From Zanthoxylum bungeanum (Eukaryota; Streptophyta; Magnoliopsida; Sapindales; Rutaceae), in NCBI GenBank assembly GCA_019454045.1, contig SKCR01026748.1:44088-108087 (forward strand): DNA of 64,000 nt. Reading direction: 5' to 3'. Each line of letters begins with the position of its first letter. Position 1 is the first letter of the stretch. Both the position numbers and the translations under genes were made by a program. This document shows, in pieces, positions 12,679 to 28,472 of the stretch. Below the pieces are notes generated by a model. That model did not search any database. It was not told where the DNA came from and worked only from the letters and a program-made list of their open reading frames with translations.

Positions 12679-15145
12679 TGTATGGGTTTTAGGGGCTAAA
12701 TCCGGTAACGCAGCGGAAACAGTGGAAAATCAAATTTTCCGATTTCAAAACTTTTTCTCGGATTAATTAAATAAACATATTTATTTAATTATCCAATAAT
12801 CAAATTATGAAATAAAATTCAATAAATCAAATTTATGTGAATTTACCAGATTACCCTTACACTTGGTATTTTGTTCATTTTAGTCCGAAATTGATCAAAT
12901 CAATTTTGGATGATTCTAAATCATTTCTAAGATGAACTTAGCATGTTCAAAACATCAAAACACCAAGAACAACAAAAAACCCCCAAATTTCTCCATTGGG
13001 CCGAGAGCTCATTAAGCTCCATATTGTGCATTTTGCACTTCCATGCTTCAAGACACATCCAATGAAATCCACTCAACATGAAACTTTATATGCATCATAT
13101 ACACATCCTTATACACAACATAAATGAAAAGCCCCAAATTTGGATGAGGTCTTAAACCCTAATTTTTCAATTTCTTCAAATTGGACAAATTAGACCAAAT
13201 TGGTTAAATCAATTACTTCAATCATGTTTCTTCCATCCAATTAAAGTCTCAACACAATGAAAAAACTATAGATCAAATCTAGGTCATTTAAGAGTGGGTC
13301 AACAACTCTAGATTAGCAACAAAGTTTCCAAAACCTTAAAAGAACACTTATAACTACACTAGTCACAAGCTTCCATCATTATACATGCTCAACATTCACC
13401 ACCAACTTTCATTCATCAAAAACACAAAGAATAAAGAAAAGAATAACATGAGAACATCACAAGAAGTATCCTAGAACATAAGGAACAATTTCCTCTCTAA
13501 TATCAAGTTAAGAAAACTTACTAAATCCAAGCTTCTTCTTTAGTTTTTTCCTTTCTCCTCTCAAGCTTCTCTTGTTTTCTTTTAATGGAGTTTAGGTTAA
13601 AAAGTGTATTAGGTTATTTACCAAATGAAAATAAAACAATTTATACTTGTCTCAATTAAGCCTTGGCCGAATTTGGCCAAGCATTTACAAGAAAAATTAA
13701 TTTCAATTTCATTTGAATTTCATTTTATCAATTTTTAAATATATAATAACACTTTATAGATATTTTAATTAAGTCAACAAAGGCAACTAAGCCTTAAAAA
13801 CAAATATCCAAATCTTAAGATATTTATATTTTAATTAATTTAATCATTTAACAATTAAATAATTAATTAATTAATTAAATACAAATATATTAAATATATG
13901 TATTATATTTACATTAAATATTAAATACATATATACATTTATGATATTAGTCAAATATCTCAATTTGACTATTAATTAATGTGTATTTAAATTAATCAAG
14001 TATTAAATGTAAATACACAATAATTAAGGAAATGACTATTGGGTCCATAAGCATGTATTTTGCGTTTAACCTTTAAACGACTTTATAAATAATCAACATT
14101 ATTTATAAGTGTTGCTCTAGTGCTCTACGAGTATATTTCATTATTGAGACTCTCTAGATTCAGGCATATCTGTCACGAAATCCAATTTCGTGTCCATAAT
14201 TTATCCACCAGTAAATTATGACGATCACGGATAAACTCACTGAATCATACAGGTCGAGGTCATGGCAAATGTATAATTCCTCCGTCACAGGTATCCGGAT
14301 AAATCCCAGAGATATAGATGTAAACGTCAAATCTTTATAGGGATTATCCAGTCGACTATTCTATTAGAAATCTCAAAAAGAACATTTAGAACTAACTTCT
14401 AAATTGTACCACGGGCCCATGGATTTTATCTGATTGCTAATCATATGGACTACCTATGCTCTGATACACAGAACTGACGGATCCTATCTTGACACACACA
14501 GGACACCCTGAGGATCTCTCTACACCCAACGAACAGGCGGAGGTCTGATCTTAATAGATCGGTGACGTGACTGCCATCTAAGTATAGAAGATGTCTCATG
14601 TGCCCACAGTGGCATCTCAAGTCTAAGAATCACAAGTGCTACTCAACCTGACAAGATTCTTATTGACGTTGGTGTACCATCCATTAAGAATCTTCGGTGA
14701 GTCGTTCAGTGTTTATCCACTATAAACACCTACACGTCTATACGAGTCTCCCTAAACTCATGGTTCATTGGGATAAACCATCGGACCAAGTCTCGATATA
14801 CGACATGTACTGGTCTCAACAGATTTGACTAACCGACCCGTGTTAGTGAATATTGACCAGGAACTGTATTTGATAATATATATATTTAGCAGTGACACTT
14901 CCCAATGTCAATTACGAACTACCTTTGTAACTGTGTACTGCATTATATTTATCGAGTCTTTGTCTAATATATACATATCATTAAACCACATTTAGTTTCA
15001 ATCTAATCGTAATCAGATCAAATATGTATATAAAAACAAGAGGTGCAACCATAAATAAGTAATATTATGGAAAAATGGATTGTTCATATTCATGAATCAG
15101 ACATAAATACGGTCCGGATTGACGCTTTGAGCACCAACCCCAACA
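12679..15145 (-). repeat. LARD1 5' LTR (full length)
   Basis: 2,467 bp; on the minus strand starts TGTTGGGGTTGGTGCTC and ends CCCATACA. Comparison with the left LTR shows few substitutions per 100 bp by eye, plus the 330-bp length difference. Its size agrees with the 2.5-kb solo LTR at 57260-59759. Confidence 0.88.
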
Positions 15146-15150
15146 GTTAT

Positions 15151-15221
15151 ACCCCTCTCATGCACCTCTCTCATCCAAAAGACATATCCATCATCCAATA
15201 ATATTTGAAGAATTTACAACA
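15151..15221 (-). repeat. copia A 3' LTR, proximal remainder
   Basis: The 71 bases that complete the 3' LTR after the LARD1 insertion. On the minus strand they begin TGTTGTAAATTCTTCAAA, identical in position to the end of the other LTR at 21352. Confidence 0.9.
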
Positions 15222-15799
15222 ACCCCCCACAATTCTTCAAATATTCATGCAGACACTTGAGATAGTTTTCGTGAACTAAAGTTGCATCGAAATAGGTAGC
15301 TTTCGCCTTGAACCTTTCCTAGTGAATGATAATCGGATTTACTTGGCAAACCAGTGACTCATAGTCTTGAACTGTTCTGTCGTTGGTGTAAACCAAGACA
15401 ATCACCAACACACAGCTTTACTTCGACCATTTCTCGTTCTACGGTTGTGTTCATTTCGGCCATGAATAGCGGTCATGGATTCATCAAACACTTTAGGGAA
15501 ATCAGCCTGTAAAATCCCATGGAAGTGATCTCACTTCTTACTTGAAATAGGTGATCTACTATGAAGAGGTAATATGTCTTTACCCCCATTAGGACTCATC
15601 TCCTAATATAGTGATCATTAAAAGCCTTAGCTTATCCTAACCTTGACAGACAGCATTCGGCGTCATTATCGGAATGGGAAAGAGTACAAAACTCTTCAGT
15701 GCTTGTTTTGAATTGCACAAAGTTTCAGTTGTCCCTTTTGAACCTAGATCTTGGGATCTCCAGTCAGCTAGGTTGGGTTTCCACAGTGACAATTCTTAA
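15222..15799 (-). other. copia A 3' non-coding region and polypurine tract
   Basis: Lies between the end of RNase H and the 3' LTR. On the minus strand it ends GAATTGTGGGGGGT, a typical polypurine tract. The whole stretch is similar to 60150-60720 of copia B on the opposite strand, so it is a conserved part of this family rather than foreign DNA. Confidence 0.75.
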
Positions 15800-17350
15800 T
15801 TTATAGGCTCCAAGCTCATTCCCATCGATGACTTCTCTCAACTTACTCTCTAGGTAAACCTTTAGTAAGTGGATCCGCTAGGTTTTCCTTCGACTTAACA
15901 TAATCGATCGATATTATGCCACTTGAGAGCAGTTGACGTATGGTATTATGTCTTCGACGTATGTGTCGAGACTTACCATTATACATTGTATTTTGGGCTC
16001 TCCCAATAGCCGATTGGCTATCACAATATATGTTTATCATCGGCACTGGTTTGGGCCAACTATGAATATCCTCCAGGAAATTTCGAAGTCATTCCGCTTC
16101 TTCCGATGTTTTGTCTAATGCTATGAACTCTGATTCCATAGTAGACCGGGCAATGCATGTTTGCCTCGAGGATTTCCATAACACGGCTGCACTGCAAGTG
16201 TGAAAACAAATCCACTCGTAGATTTGGAATCCACTGCATCATATATCCAGTTAGCATCGTTGTATCCCTCTAGAACAGCAGGATATCTCTCATAATGCCC
16301 CATATTTTGAAGTTTCTCTCAGATACCTCAAAACTCTTATTATGACTTTCCAGTGGTTATGTCCTGGATTGCTCGTATATATGCTAAGCCCGTTCACAGC
16401 TTGAACGATATCATGTCGTGTGCAATTCGTGAGATACATCAGACTTCCGATGATTCTCGAATACTTTAATTGTGATACGCTTAAGCCAGTATTCTTTGAT
16501 AGATGAAGAGTTAGGTCTACAACAGATCTAGCCATATTTAGATCCCCTTTGTTATATTTCTCAAGTATCTTCTCAACATAATGAGTCTGAGATAATATAT
16601 ATCCTTCTGAGGTCATAGAAATCTTAATTCCTAGGATCACATCAGCTACTCATAAATCTTTCATATCAAATCTGCTGGATAACACTTTATTGGTAGACTG
16701 AATCATTTCATGATTACTACTAATTATCAGCACATCGTCTACATAGAGACACACAATGACATATCCTTTTTGAGTTGATTTGGTGTACACACACTTATCA
16801 CACTCCTTGGTTTTGAACCCACTTGACAACATCTCTTTGTCAAATTTCTCATGCCATTGTTTAGGTGCTTGCTTTAATCCGTACAATGATTTTACAAGTT
16901 TGCACACCTTCTGTTCTTGTCCAGGAACATTAAACCCTTTCTGGTTGTTCCATGTAAATCTCTTCATCCAATTCACCATTCAAGAATGTCGTTTTTACAT
17001 CCATTTGATGTATTTCAAGACCAAATATAGCTGTTATGGCTATGAGCATTCTTATCGATGTGATACGAGTCACTGGTAAATATGTGTCAAAGTAATCAAG
17101 GCCTTCTTTTTGTCTATAACCTTTTTATGACAAGTATTGTCTTGTACTTATCTATTGATCCATCCGGTTTCATCTTCCGTTTGAATATCCATTTGTAGCT
17201 CAGTGGCTTACAACCTGGAGGAAGATCAACCAACTCCCAAGTATGGTTCTGTAGGATGGAATCAATCTCACTGTTGATAGCCTCTTTCCAAAAAGGTGCC
17301 TCTGGCGAAGACATTGCTTCCTTATAGCTTTGAGGCTCATTTTCTAACAA
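15800..17350 (-). pseudogene. copia A reverse transcriptase and RNase H
   Basis: Pol C-terminal half, in pieces. Reverse transcriptase, 17350 to 16640: PLSYKWIFKRKMKPDGSIDKYK at the start, then MVNWMKRF, SLYGLKQAPKQWHEKF and the catalytic CLYVDDVLII near 16740. RNase H, 16640 to 15800: SKSTSGFVF near 16200-16230 and DSQSAIGRAQN, KSRHIRRRHNTIR and NLADPLTKGL near the end. Several frameshifts separate the pieces (near 17110, 16985, 16640 and 16060-16300). The product would have copied element RNA into DNA. Clearly inactive. Confidence 0.9.
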
Positions 17351-17689
17351 GTATGTCAGAAAATTGGGACCAAACGACTTAGACGTTCTAGCCCTTTTGC
17401 TACGTCTAGTCTAGGTTCCATTGTCTCAACGTTTGCACGTTGATCTGACTCTTGGTCAACTTGATCACTGTCTTTGACAATATCAATAGTTCTTTTGAGA
17501 GACTTTGTTCTTTGTATTTCCTTACAAGGAAATGTCTCATCAAAAAATGTTGCATTCCTTAACTCAATTATCATATTCAGATTGATGTCAGAAATCTCAG
17601 ACTTGTGCACCAAGAATCGATACGCACTACTGTTGCGAGCATATCCAATGAATATACAATCAACAATTTTTGGTCATATTCTAACCTTC

Positions 17690-18810
17690 TTAGGTTTAGG
17701 TACCATTACTTTGGCAAGACACCCCCACACTTTTAGGTATTTGTAGGAAGGTATGTGACATTTCCACAACTCATATGGTATCTTGTCCAATCTTCTATGA
17801 GGAAGCTTGTTCAGAACGTAGTTCGCAGAAAGCAAGGCTTCCCCCACAAGTTCTGGGGCAAACCAGAACTTGTCAACATGGCGTTCATCATTTCCTTCAA
17901 CGTTCGTTTTTTGCGCTCAGCAATCCCATTTTGTTAAGGCGAATAAGGAGCAGTAGTTTCTTGAATAATTCCATGATTGGAACAATATTCACCAAATGGT
18001 GACACATATTCACCACCTCTATCGCTCATGATTCTCTTGATTTTCTTGCCAAGTTGATTTTCAACTTCGTTCTTATAGTGTACAAAGCTCTCAATAGCTT
18101 CATCTTTTCTCCTCAGTAAATACATGTAACCTTAACTTGTGCTATCATCAATAAAAGTGACAACGGACTTTTTACCGCCTCTTGTTTGCACAATATTCAT
18201 ATCACACACATCGGTGTGTACAAGTTCAAAGGGTTCAGAACTTCGTTCTATGGAATGAAATGATGGTCTATGTATTTTTACTTCAACACATGTCTCACAC
18301 TTATGTTGGCTATCAATTGCAAATTTAGGTATAAGGTTTATGTTAATTAATTTATGCATTGTATCATAATTAACATGTCCTAACCTCTCATGACATACAT
18401 TTATGACTCAATAATATAAGTGGAAGTTGTAGCTTTATTAATAGCACTGTGTCAATCGACAGTCATTACATTGAATTTGAAAATGCCCTCAGTGAGGTAT
18501 CATTTTCCTACATACACATCGTTTTTTGTCAATATAAATTTATCAGAAACAAATACAAGCTTAAAACCAGCATTGCTAAGGAGAGAGCTTGAGACCAAGT
18601 TCTTCCGAATATCAGGAACATGCAAAATATTCTTCAATATAAGCTCATTTCCAGATGTCATCTTCAGAACCACTGTGCATTGTCCAACCACTCTTGAGGT
18701 AGACGAGTTTCCTATTGTCAGATGATCTCCGCCATCGACCTTCTGATACGAGGAAACCATCTTGCTATCTGCATAGATATGACGAGTAGCCCCAGTGTCT
18801 ACCCATCATT
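17690..18810 (-). pseudogene. copia A protease and integrase
   Basis: Protease signature DTGATRH at about 18790-18801, followed by [16 protein letters not shown] (about 18590-18640). Next comes the GAG-pre-integrase zinc region with QHKCETCVE, then the integrase core: first Asp in VHTDVCD, second Asp in MSDRGGEYVSP (about 18010-18040). The third catalytic region, ahead of NPILVK-like sequence, is out of frame near 17900. Stops and frameshifts occur near 18130, 18370 and 17935. The equivalent region of copia B (54981-55775) is still one ORF, which helps place the domains. Confidence 0.87.
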
Positions 18811-18901
18811 CTCTCAGATTCCCAACCAAGTTGGCTTCAGTTACCACTGCTGATAGGTTCATCTCTAAGATCTCTTCAGTCAGCTGATCATCATCAGTAA
18901 C

Positions 18902-19721
18902 ATGAGCCTCATTTTTTTTTCTTGCCCTTGTCCTGAGACTTCTTGTTTCTGCAGTCCTTTGCTATATGACCGTTTTTTCCACAGTTGTAGCACTTCCTCT
19001 TGAACTTCTTGTTAGCTTGGGAAGAATCAGCTCTACTGTTCTTTCTCTTTTTGCTACCCTTTACACCCTCGACGATGTTGGCCTTAGACTCCATAGAATT
19101 GTAGATGGCCTTCTCGGACTTCATGTTGTCCTCTTCGATCCTCAATCTTACTCCAAGGTCTTCAAGGCTCATCTGCTTCTTTTTGTGTTTCAGATAGCTC
19201 CTGAAGTCCTTCCATGATGGAGGCAACTTTTCAATGATAGAGGCAACTTGAAACGTCTCACAGAGTTTCATCCCTTCATCCAATATTTCATGAATGACCA
19301 ATTGCAGTTCACCCAACTGAGACATTACCGTTCTTGAATCTACCATTTTATAGTCCAGGAACCTACCCACGACAAACTTATTTTGCCCGGCATCCTCGGT
19401 TTTGTATTTCTTCTCGAGAGATTCCCAGAGAATCTTTACAGAAGTCATGCATTGGTACACATTGTATATGGTATTGTCAAGTCCACCCAAAAGGTAGTTC
19501 TTGCACAAGAAGTCACCAGACGACCATGTCTCTTCTCGCAGTTGCTTGGCTGTAGCCGATTCACCCTCCACAAGATCCGAAGGATCTTTGAGGTACTTTT
19601 CCAACTGGAGAGTTGTCAGGTAGAACAACAGTTTGTTCTACCACTGTTTAAAGTTTGCCCCACCAAACTTTTCCGGCTTTTCTCCATGAGTGACTGGTAC
19701 TGTGATGTTTCCGCTAGCCAT
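18902..19721 (-). pseudogene. copia A gag
   Basis: Starts MASGNITVPVTHGEKPEKF at 19721 and gives a typical copia nucleocapsid precursor of about 270 residues. It ends with a basic tail holding a CCHC zinc knuckle, CYNCGKNGHIAKDC (about 18950-18993). An in-frame TAG at 19638-19640 replaces the residue after the conserved Trp (FKQW, then stop). Downstream of it 239 codons remain open. Apart from that stop the gene is well preserved compared with the rest of the element. Gag would package element RNA into virus-like particles. Confidence 0.9.
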
Positions 19722-20361
19722 ATGTAACTGGAAAACTAACAGGGATCAATAAGTCTACAAAAGACAAATTGCACAACGATCAACAAATGATCTTGTCAAG
19801 TGATATACCAAGTATTCACTCGTTGTTCTATTGGACGGTAGTACCAATAAACACAAGTCCTTGAATTTTGACTAAAGTTTCTTATGAAAAGTAAATAAAG
19901 GAATATTCCCAGAGGACGAAGGGGGTCCGGAGTAACCACTTAAATTACTGACCACTTAGGCTCTTATCGCCTTTTTGACAGAATATCCTTTAAATACTTC
20001 CTCAATAAAATCTCTTAGCAATTCAAAACTTAGTATTACACTTTTTATTTTACAATACAATATTCGATATGTGTAGATATATGTGTATGTGTCAATCAAG
20101 ATTGGATGGAATTACTTGTGTATGATTACACTTAAATTCCCAACCAAATATGCAACACACAATTAATTTTCAACTTTATAACTATGTGTATGCTTGTGAT
20201 AATTGAATACCTTAATATTAGCTTAAATTTATACTACCAAGATTATTGTGATACAGTATATGATTTACTAAGTTAATATTATGATTAATTAAGTTATTCT
20301 AAGTCTTTTCAATTAAAAACAATTTCAGGACTGATTTCGTTAGTGTCGCGTTCGTATCTAT

Positions 20362-20750
20362 GTTCGAACGAGATTGTCCAGTGTGTGTGCATTCGTGTAG
20401 CGTTCGTAAACGCGTTCGAACGAAGTGTTCTAGAGAGTTCACGTTCGTGTAGCGTTCGAGAACGCATTCGAATGAAGTGTTCCAGAGATTTCACGTCCGT
20501 GTAGCGTTCGAAAATGGATTCGAACGGAATATTTCAGAGAGTTTACGTTCGTGTGGCGTCCGAAAACGCGTTCGAACGAAATATTTCAGAGGGTTTACGT
20601 TCGTGTTGCGTTTAAGATGTGTTTGAACGTTCTAAGGCATAAGGCTTGCGTTCGAGTTGCGTTTGAATGCGCGTTCGAACGTTCTTATGAAAATTCAGAT
20701 TTTAGCATTTGCGTTCGTCAGGCGTTCGAACGCTCTTACGTATTTTTCAT
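20362..20750 (-). repeat. 52-bp imperfect tandem array in copia A leader
   Basis: About six to seven tandem units of roughly 52 bp between gag and the 5' LTR, each with GTGTAGCGTTCG followed by CGCGTTCGAACG and a TTTCAGAGAG-like spacer. The GTTCGAAC palindrome recurs in most units; the last two units are longer and more diverged. The array lies in the untranslated leader of the genomic RNA. The ORFs across it on both strands are by-products of the repeat. A 60-bp piece matches the gypsy LTR at 1195-1254. Confidence 0.85.
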
Positions 20751-20834
20751 GCACATAGTATATTTTCTAGAAAATTCCTTATCACAGCATGCGAATTTTA
20801 GTCTAACAACACTAATGTAATAAGTTCTTAAGAT

Positions 20835-21352
20835 TGTGGGTGGATTAGTGTATTTTTAGATGAAATTAACATGCAATTAACAAATTTCCATAAACAAATT
20901 TACTCTAACTTGCCAAAAAATAACATAAACCCTACACCTTGAGAACAAGAAAAACCTGGTAGAAATGACGAATACAGTGGTCCAAGTCGAGAAATATCTC
21001 TGTCATTGAGAACTTATTAGTCGCGTCTCGGTGCTCTACGGGTTTTGTGGCTAACGTTCTCCCAGGATAACTCGGATTCTTCTTGTTCAAGGGGCACTCC
21101 TTAACAAGATCTCGAACTGGAAAATGGAGGGAACTCTCTCTGACTCAAATGAAATGAGACTCACTAAATTCAGATGACTTTTTGGATGCTTGAGAATGAA
21201 CATGGAGGCCTCCTTATAAAATCATGGAATGGTGCCTTAAGGGCACCCTTTGTTTTGGGGTGCAACCCTCCAAAAGGTTATACCTCTCCCATGCACTCCT
21301 CACATCCAAAAGACATGTCCATCCTCCAATAATATTTGAAGAATTTACAACA
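20835..21352 (-). repeat. copia A 5' LTR
   Basis: 518 bp, TGTTGTAAATTCTTC...CCACCCACA on the minus strand. Together with 6022-6448 plus 15151-15221 it forms the LTR pair. It contains the uninterrupted version of the LARD1 target site. Just inside it (20834 downward, minus strand ATCTTAAGAACTT) there is no match to the usual tRNA-Met primer site. Confidence 0.9.
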
Positions 21353-21479
21353 GAGCTAATAATCAAAGTCTGTATCATTAAACACAATAAATAATAGAAA
21401 ATTCATGGAAAAACTTATAGTAATAATTCAAAGTAAAATAACCAATAACAATTGACCCAAAACTAAAAAATTATCTTTT

Positions 21480-23110
21480 TTTTGGACAACTATTATTAGG
21501 TCTATTATTTTAGTAGAAGATTATGTTTTAATATTGTAATGAGTTTTTATTTTAATTTTATAAGTTATTAATAAAAAAATTAATTGTTGAGATTATGTTC
21601 ACAAGTTTTTTTTATTTTAACATGAGATTAAAATATATCTTTTTATTATAAATTAATTATAGAGATTAGTTCCACATATATTTTTATTTTATTGGGACTT
21701 ATTTTTATAATTTAATAATAAGAAATTACAATATTAATTAATTACATTAATATGTTTCTTATTTTAATATGAGATTATGTTTTTATATTGTAATAAGTTT
21801 CTTATTTTAATTTTATAATATAACAATAAAAAATTATAGAGATATTTTATTTAATATTTAATAATAAATATGAGATATTATTTTTATATTGTAATAGGTC
21901 TTATTTTAATTATTATTATTTTAATTTTATAATTTAAAAATAAAAATAATAATTTTATTTCTTATTTTAATATGAGATTATGTTTTTATATTGTAATAAG
22001 TTTCTTATTTTAATTTTATAATATAACAATAAAAAATTATAGAGATATTTTAATTTAATAATTTAATAATAAATATGAGATATTATTTTTATATTGTAAT
22101 AGGTTTCTTATTTTAATTATTATTATTTTAATTTTATAATTTAAAAATAAAAATAATAATTTTAGAGATATTTTAATTTTATAATTTAAAAATAAAAATA
22201 ATAATTTTAGAGATATTTTAATTTTATAATTTAATAATAAAAATTAATTGTAGAGATTATGTGTCACATATTAAATTAATAGATTCTTATTTTAATATGA
22301 GATTATGTTTTTATATTGTAATAAGTTTCTTATTTTAATTTTATAATATAACAATAAAAAATTATAGAGATATTTTAATTAATAATTTAATAATAAATAT
22401 GAGATATTATTTTTATATTGTAATAGGTTTCTATATTTTAATTATTATTCTTTTTATTTTATAATTTAAAAATAAAATCATAATTTTTAGAGATATTTTT
22501 AATTTTATAATTTAAAAATAAAAATAAAAATTTAGAGATATTTTAATTTTATAATTTAATAATAAAAATTAATTGTAGAGATTATGTGTCACATATTAAA
22601 TTAATAGATTTCTATTATTAATAAAAGATTACTATTTTATTTTATAATATAGCTCTCTTTATTATTAAAATTAAATTAATAGGTTTTCTATTTTATCCGA
22701 GATTATATTTTTATATTGTAATATGTTTCTTATTATAATGATACAATTTAACAAAAAAAATTATAGAAATATTTTAATTTTATAATTTAATAACAAATAT
22801 GAGATTCTATTTTTATATAATTATAAAGATATTTTAATATTATAATTTAATAATAAATAGGATTTTTATTTTTATATAGTAATAAGTTTCTTATTTTAAT
22901 TTTATAATTTTAAAATAAAATTAATTTTAGAAATATTTTAATTTTATTATTTAATTATAAAAAAATTAGTATATAGATTAGGTGACACATATTAAATTAA
23001 TATGTTTCTATTTTAATTTTTACTAATAAATTAATTTTAAATCTATTTTAATTTTATAATTTAATAAATTTTATTATAATAATATTTCTTATTTAATATA
23101 ATTTAATAAT
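21480..23110. repeat. Extremely AT-rich repeat array upstream of PABP
   Basis: About 1.6 kb that is almost entirely A and T. The block GAGATTATGTTTTTATATTG with its continuation recurs near 21771, 21974 and 22301. Related blocks TTTAGAGATATTTTAATTTT recur near 22160, 22205, 22485 and 22530. Overall an irregular long-period tandem array with units of roughly 200-330 bp built from shorter subunits. No coding potential. It ends less than 300 bp from the PABP TATA box. Confidence 0.8.
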
Positions 23111-23254
23111 GAGTCTGTATGAGATTTAAAAATGTGCCTTTCCTACGACTAGCGTTTTTTTATTAAAAAATATATATATATTCATTTATATCCCCTAAGC
23201 CCTAATTACATATGAGAAAACCCGACGGAAAATTTCATTACAGCTGTGACCCGA

Positions 23255-23408
23255 CACGTGTGAATACTTGCCGTTACGTAATACACACTTTACCGCTTAA
23301 CTGAAACTGTCCTGGGAAAACCCGCGGGGATTATGGCATCACAGGATCGGACGGTCAATATTTATTTAGGAAAATCAAACTAGGGTTTCTAGTAACTTCT
23401 GTATATAA
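23255..23408 (+). promoter_or_regulatory. PABP core promoter with G-box, telobox, TATA
   Basis: Candidate elements: CACGTG (G-box core) at 23255-23260; TACGTA at 23275-23280; a telobox (AAACCCTA on the minus strand) at 23381-23388; and a TATA box TATATAA at 23402-23408. Teloboxes are typical of plant translation-machinery genes, which fits a poly(A)-binding protein. Transcription would start about 25-35 bp after the TATA box, near 23430-23440. Confidence 0.65.
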
Positions 23409-23429
23409 GCCTCACAGCTACGTCTTCGC

Positions 23430-27135
<3,706 letters not shown>

Positions 27136-27853
27136 GCCTGTCAGGGTCACTCGAAGAAGGTTAGATTGGTTGTGGTTTCAAACAATTTACAAGTCTTAGT
27201 TTTTTTGGCACGATGATGTAGGCTTATGTAGCTTGAACTTGGATATTTGGATTTTTGATTTGCTTTTAAGATTCTTAATAATTTTGCTAGACCACATGAT
27301 TTATTTGTTGACTGTTCCAATTTTAATCGTACTCGCTGTTTTTAATTTCCGTTATTGTTGCCATTGTTGTTTTTATTTTTGATGTTTTTCCAGAGTGCTT
27401 GCAATTTGATGAGTGTCTGTGGCTGTTTCTTTTTCTTTACCTATGTGCATTGTATATGGCATTAGGGGTTCATTTTCGTCAGAGATTATATTCTATTTTG
27501 CCGTTTCAAAACACAAAATGGTTATGAAAGATTCATGGATATTAAACTGCAATGATATAGAAAACGACCCTTTTAAGGCATCTTAGAATGCTTTATCAAC
27601 AACTATGATGTTTCATTTCAGAAGAGAAAAAGCTAGACCCTTGGTTATTTATTTGACACGTGGGATATTTCCTTGCTTTCTTTAAACTATATATATATAT
27701 ATATATCAAGGTTTACTGGCAAGTATGGAAATGTGCTTGGTTTGGGTAAAAGTAGTGCTAGTGCGCAAGTGTGATGCAAAAACTATACATTAATTATTTA
27801 ATTTTACGCTTAAAATTGCATTGGATTATAAATTTAGTGCATTTGATCAACTC
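27136..27853 (+). other. PABP 3' flank and intergenic DNA
   Basis: Presumed 3' UTR, with near-consensus poly(A) signals such as TTAATAATTTT near 27273. A (TA)n run lies at about 27689-27706. No further gene is visible. Confidence 0.5.
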
Positions 27854-28021
27854 TAGGGATGGCTCAAATCTCCAAGAGGACAGCTCTCGGGGACCCTCTC
27901 CAATTGGGGAGGGGATCGAGGATAAAAAATTGAAAAAATTAATGTCGGGATGGGAAAATTTAATATCTATTTCTTATTCGGGGAAGTGACAAGGATTAGG
28001 TAAAATACATATCCCCCATTA

Positions 28022-28250
28022 CTCATTTAATTTTTATTTATTTTTAATTTTTTAATAAATATATTGAAATTTTTATTTATAATTTTATATAGATGTAAAT
28101 AAAAAATATATATATATAATTATAAATAGTATAAGGGTTTAAATGAAATAATATTATATATATAATCAATTTTTAATGAATGATCCATTTTATTAAGTTA
28201 CAGACTAAATAAAAAGACGTAAAATATGAATTTTAATATTCTAGGTAAAT
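28022..28250. repeat. AT-rich segment repeated at 29757-29945 and 49577-49680
   Basis: Shares ACTCATTTAA...TTTTATTTATTT, TTATATAGATGTAAATAAAAA and ATAGTATAAGGG with 29757-29945. After the Athila insertion the match resumes at 49577 with TTTTATTAAGTTACGGACC, against TTTTATTAAGTTACAGACT at 28190. So the Athila element split the second copy of this repeat. Probably two copies of one hAT-like family, or an internal duplication. Confidence 0.75.
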
Positions 28251-28472
28251 CTCACTTTCTTTCTTAAACGCTTTCCTTAACGGTTGAGATTCTTTCCTTG
28301 TTAACCAAACCTTAAACACTATAAAAAGAGCATCATAGCACACAAGAGTGGATGACGTTTTTCAGAACGAGAAGACACCAAGTAACAATCCCTTTACTCC
28401 AGCAAGAGATCCAGTAGCAACCGTAATAAAGAGATGTAATGGAGTGAAATGTAACTTAAAATATTTAAAATT

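Larger units (their letters stand above)
6449..15145 (-). mobile_element. LARD1: non-autonomous copia-type LTR element
   Basis: LTRs 6449-8585 and 12679-15145 bound a 4.1-kb interior. TSD gttat at 6444-6448 and 15146-15150. Orientation is minus because a primer site matching TGGTATCAGAGC (initiator tRNA-Met type) lies just inside the right LTR, and a purine-rich AAGCAAGTGGGAT lies just inside the left one. No gag or pol ORF is seen in the interior, so it is classed as a large retrotransposon derivative (LARD) or badly decayed copia element. A solo LTR of the same family is at 57260-59759. Confidence 0.85.
6022..21352 (-). mobile_element. copia A: degenerate Ty1/copia element with nested insertion
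   Basis: Complete but broken copia element on the minus strand. LTRs start TGTTGTAAATTCTTC and end CCACCCACA. The 5-bp TSD gagct is present at 6017-6021 and 21353-21357. In minus-strand order: 5' LTR 20835-21352, a long repeat-bearing leader, gag, protease, integrase, reverse transcriptase, RNase H, polypurine tract, 3' LTR. The 3' LTR is interrupted by an 8.7-kb second element. Many stops and frameshifts make it inactive. Copia B at 51036-61301 is a close relative and a solo LTR of this family lies at 49904-50514. Confidence 0.9.

Noticed and set aside
18966..19727. Plus-strand ORFs of 73-114 codons opposite copia gag
   Set aside because: They are antisense to the well-recognised gag with zinc knuckle on the minus strand.
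20362..20750. Possible CRISPR-like or satellite array
   Set aside because: Units are contiguous with no unique spacers and lie in a retrotransposon leader in a plant genome.
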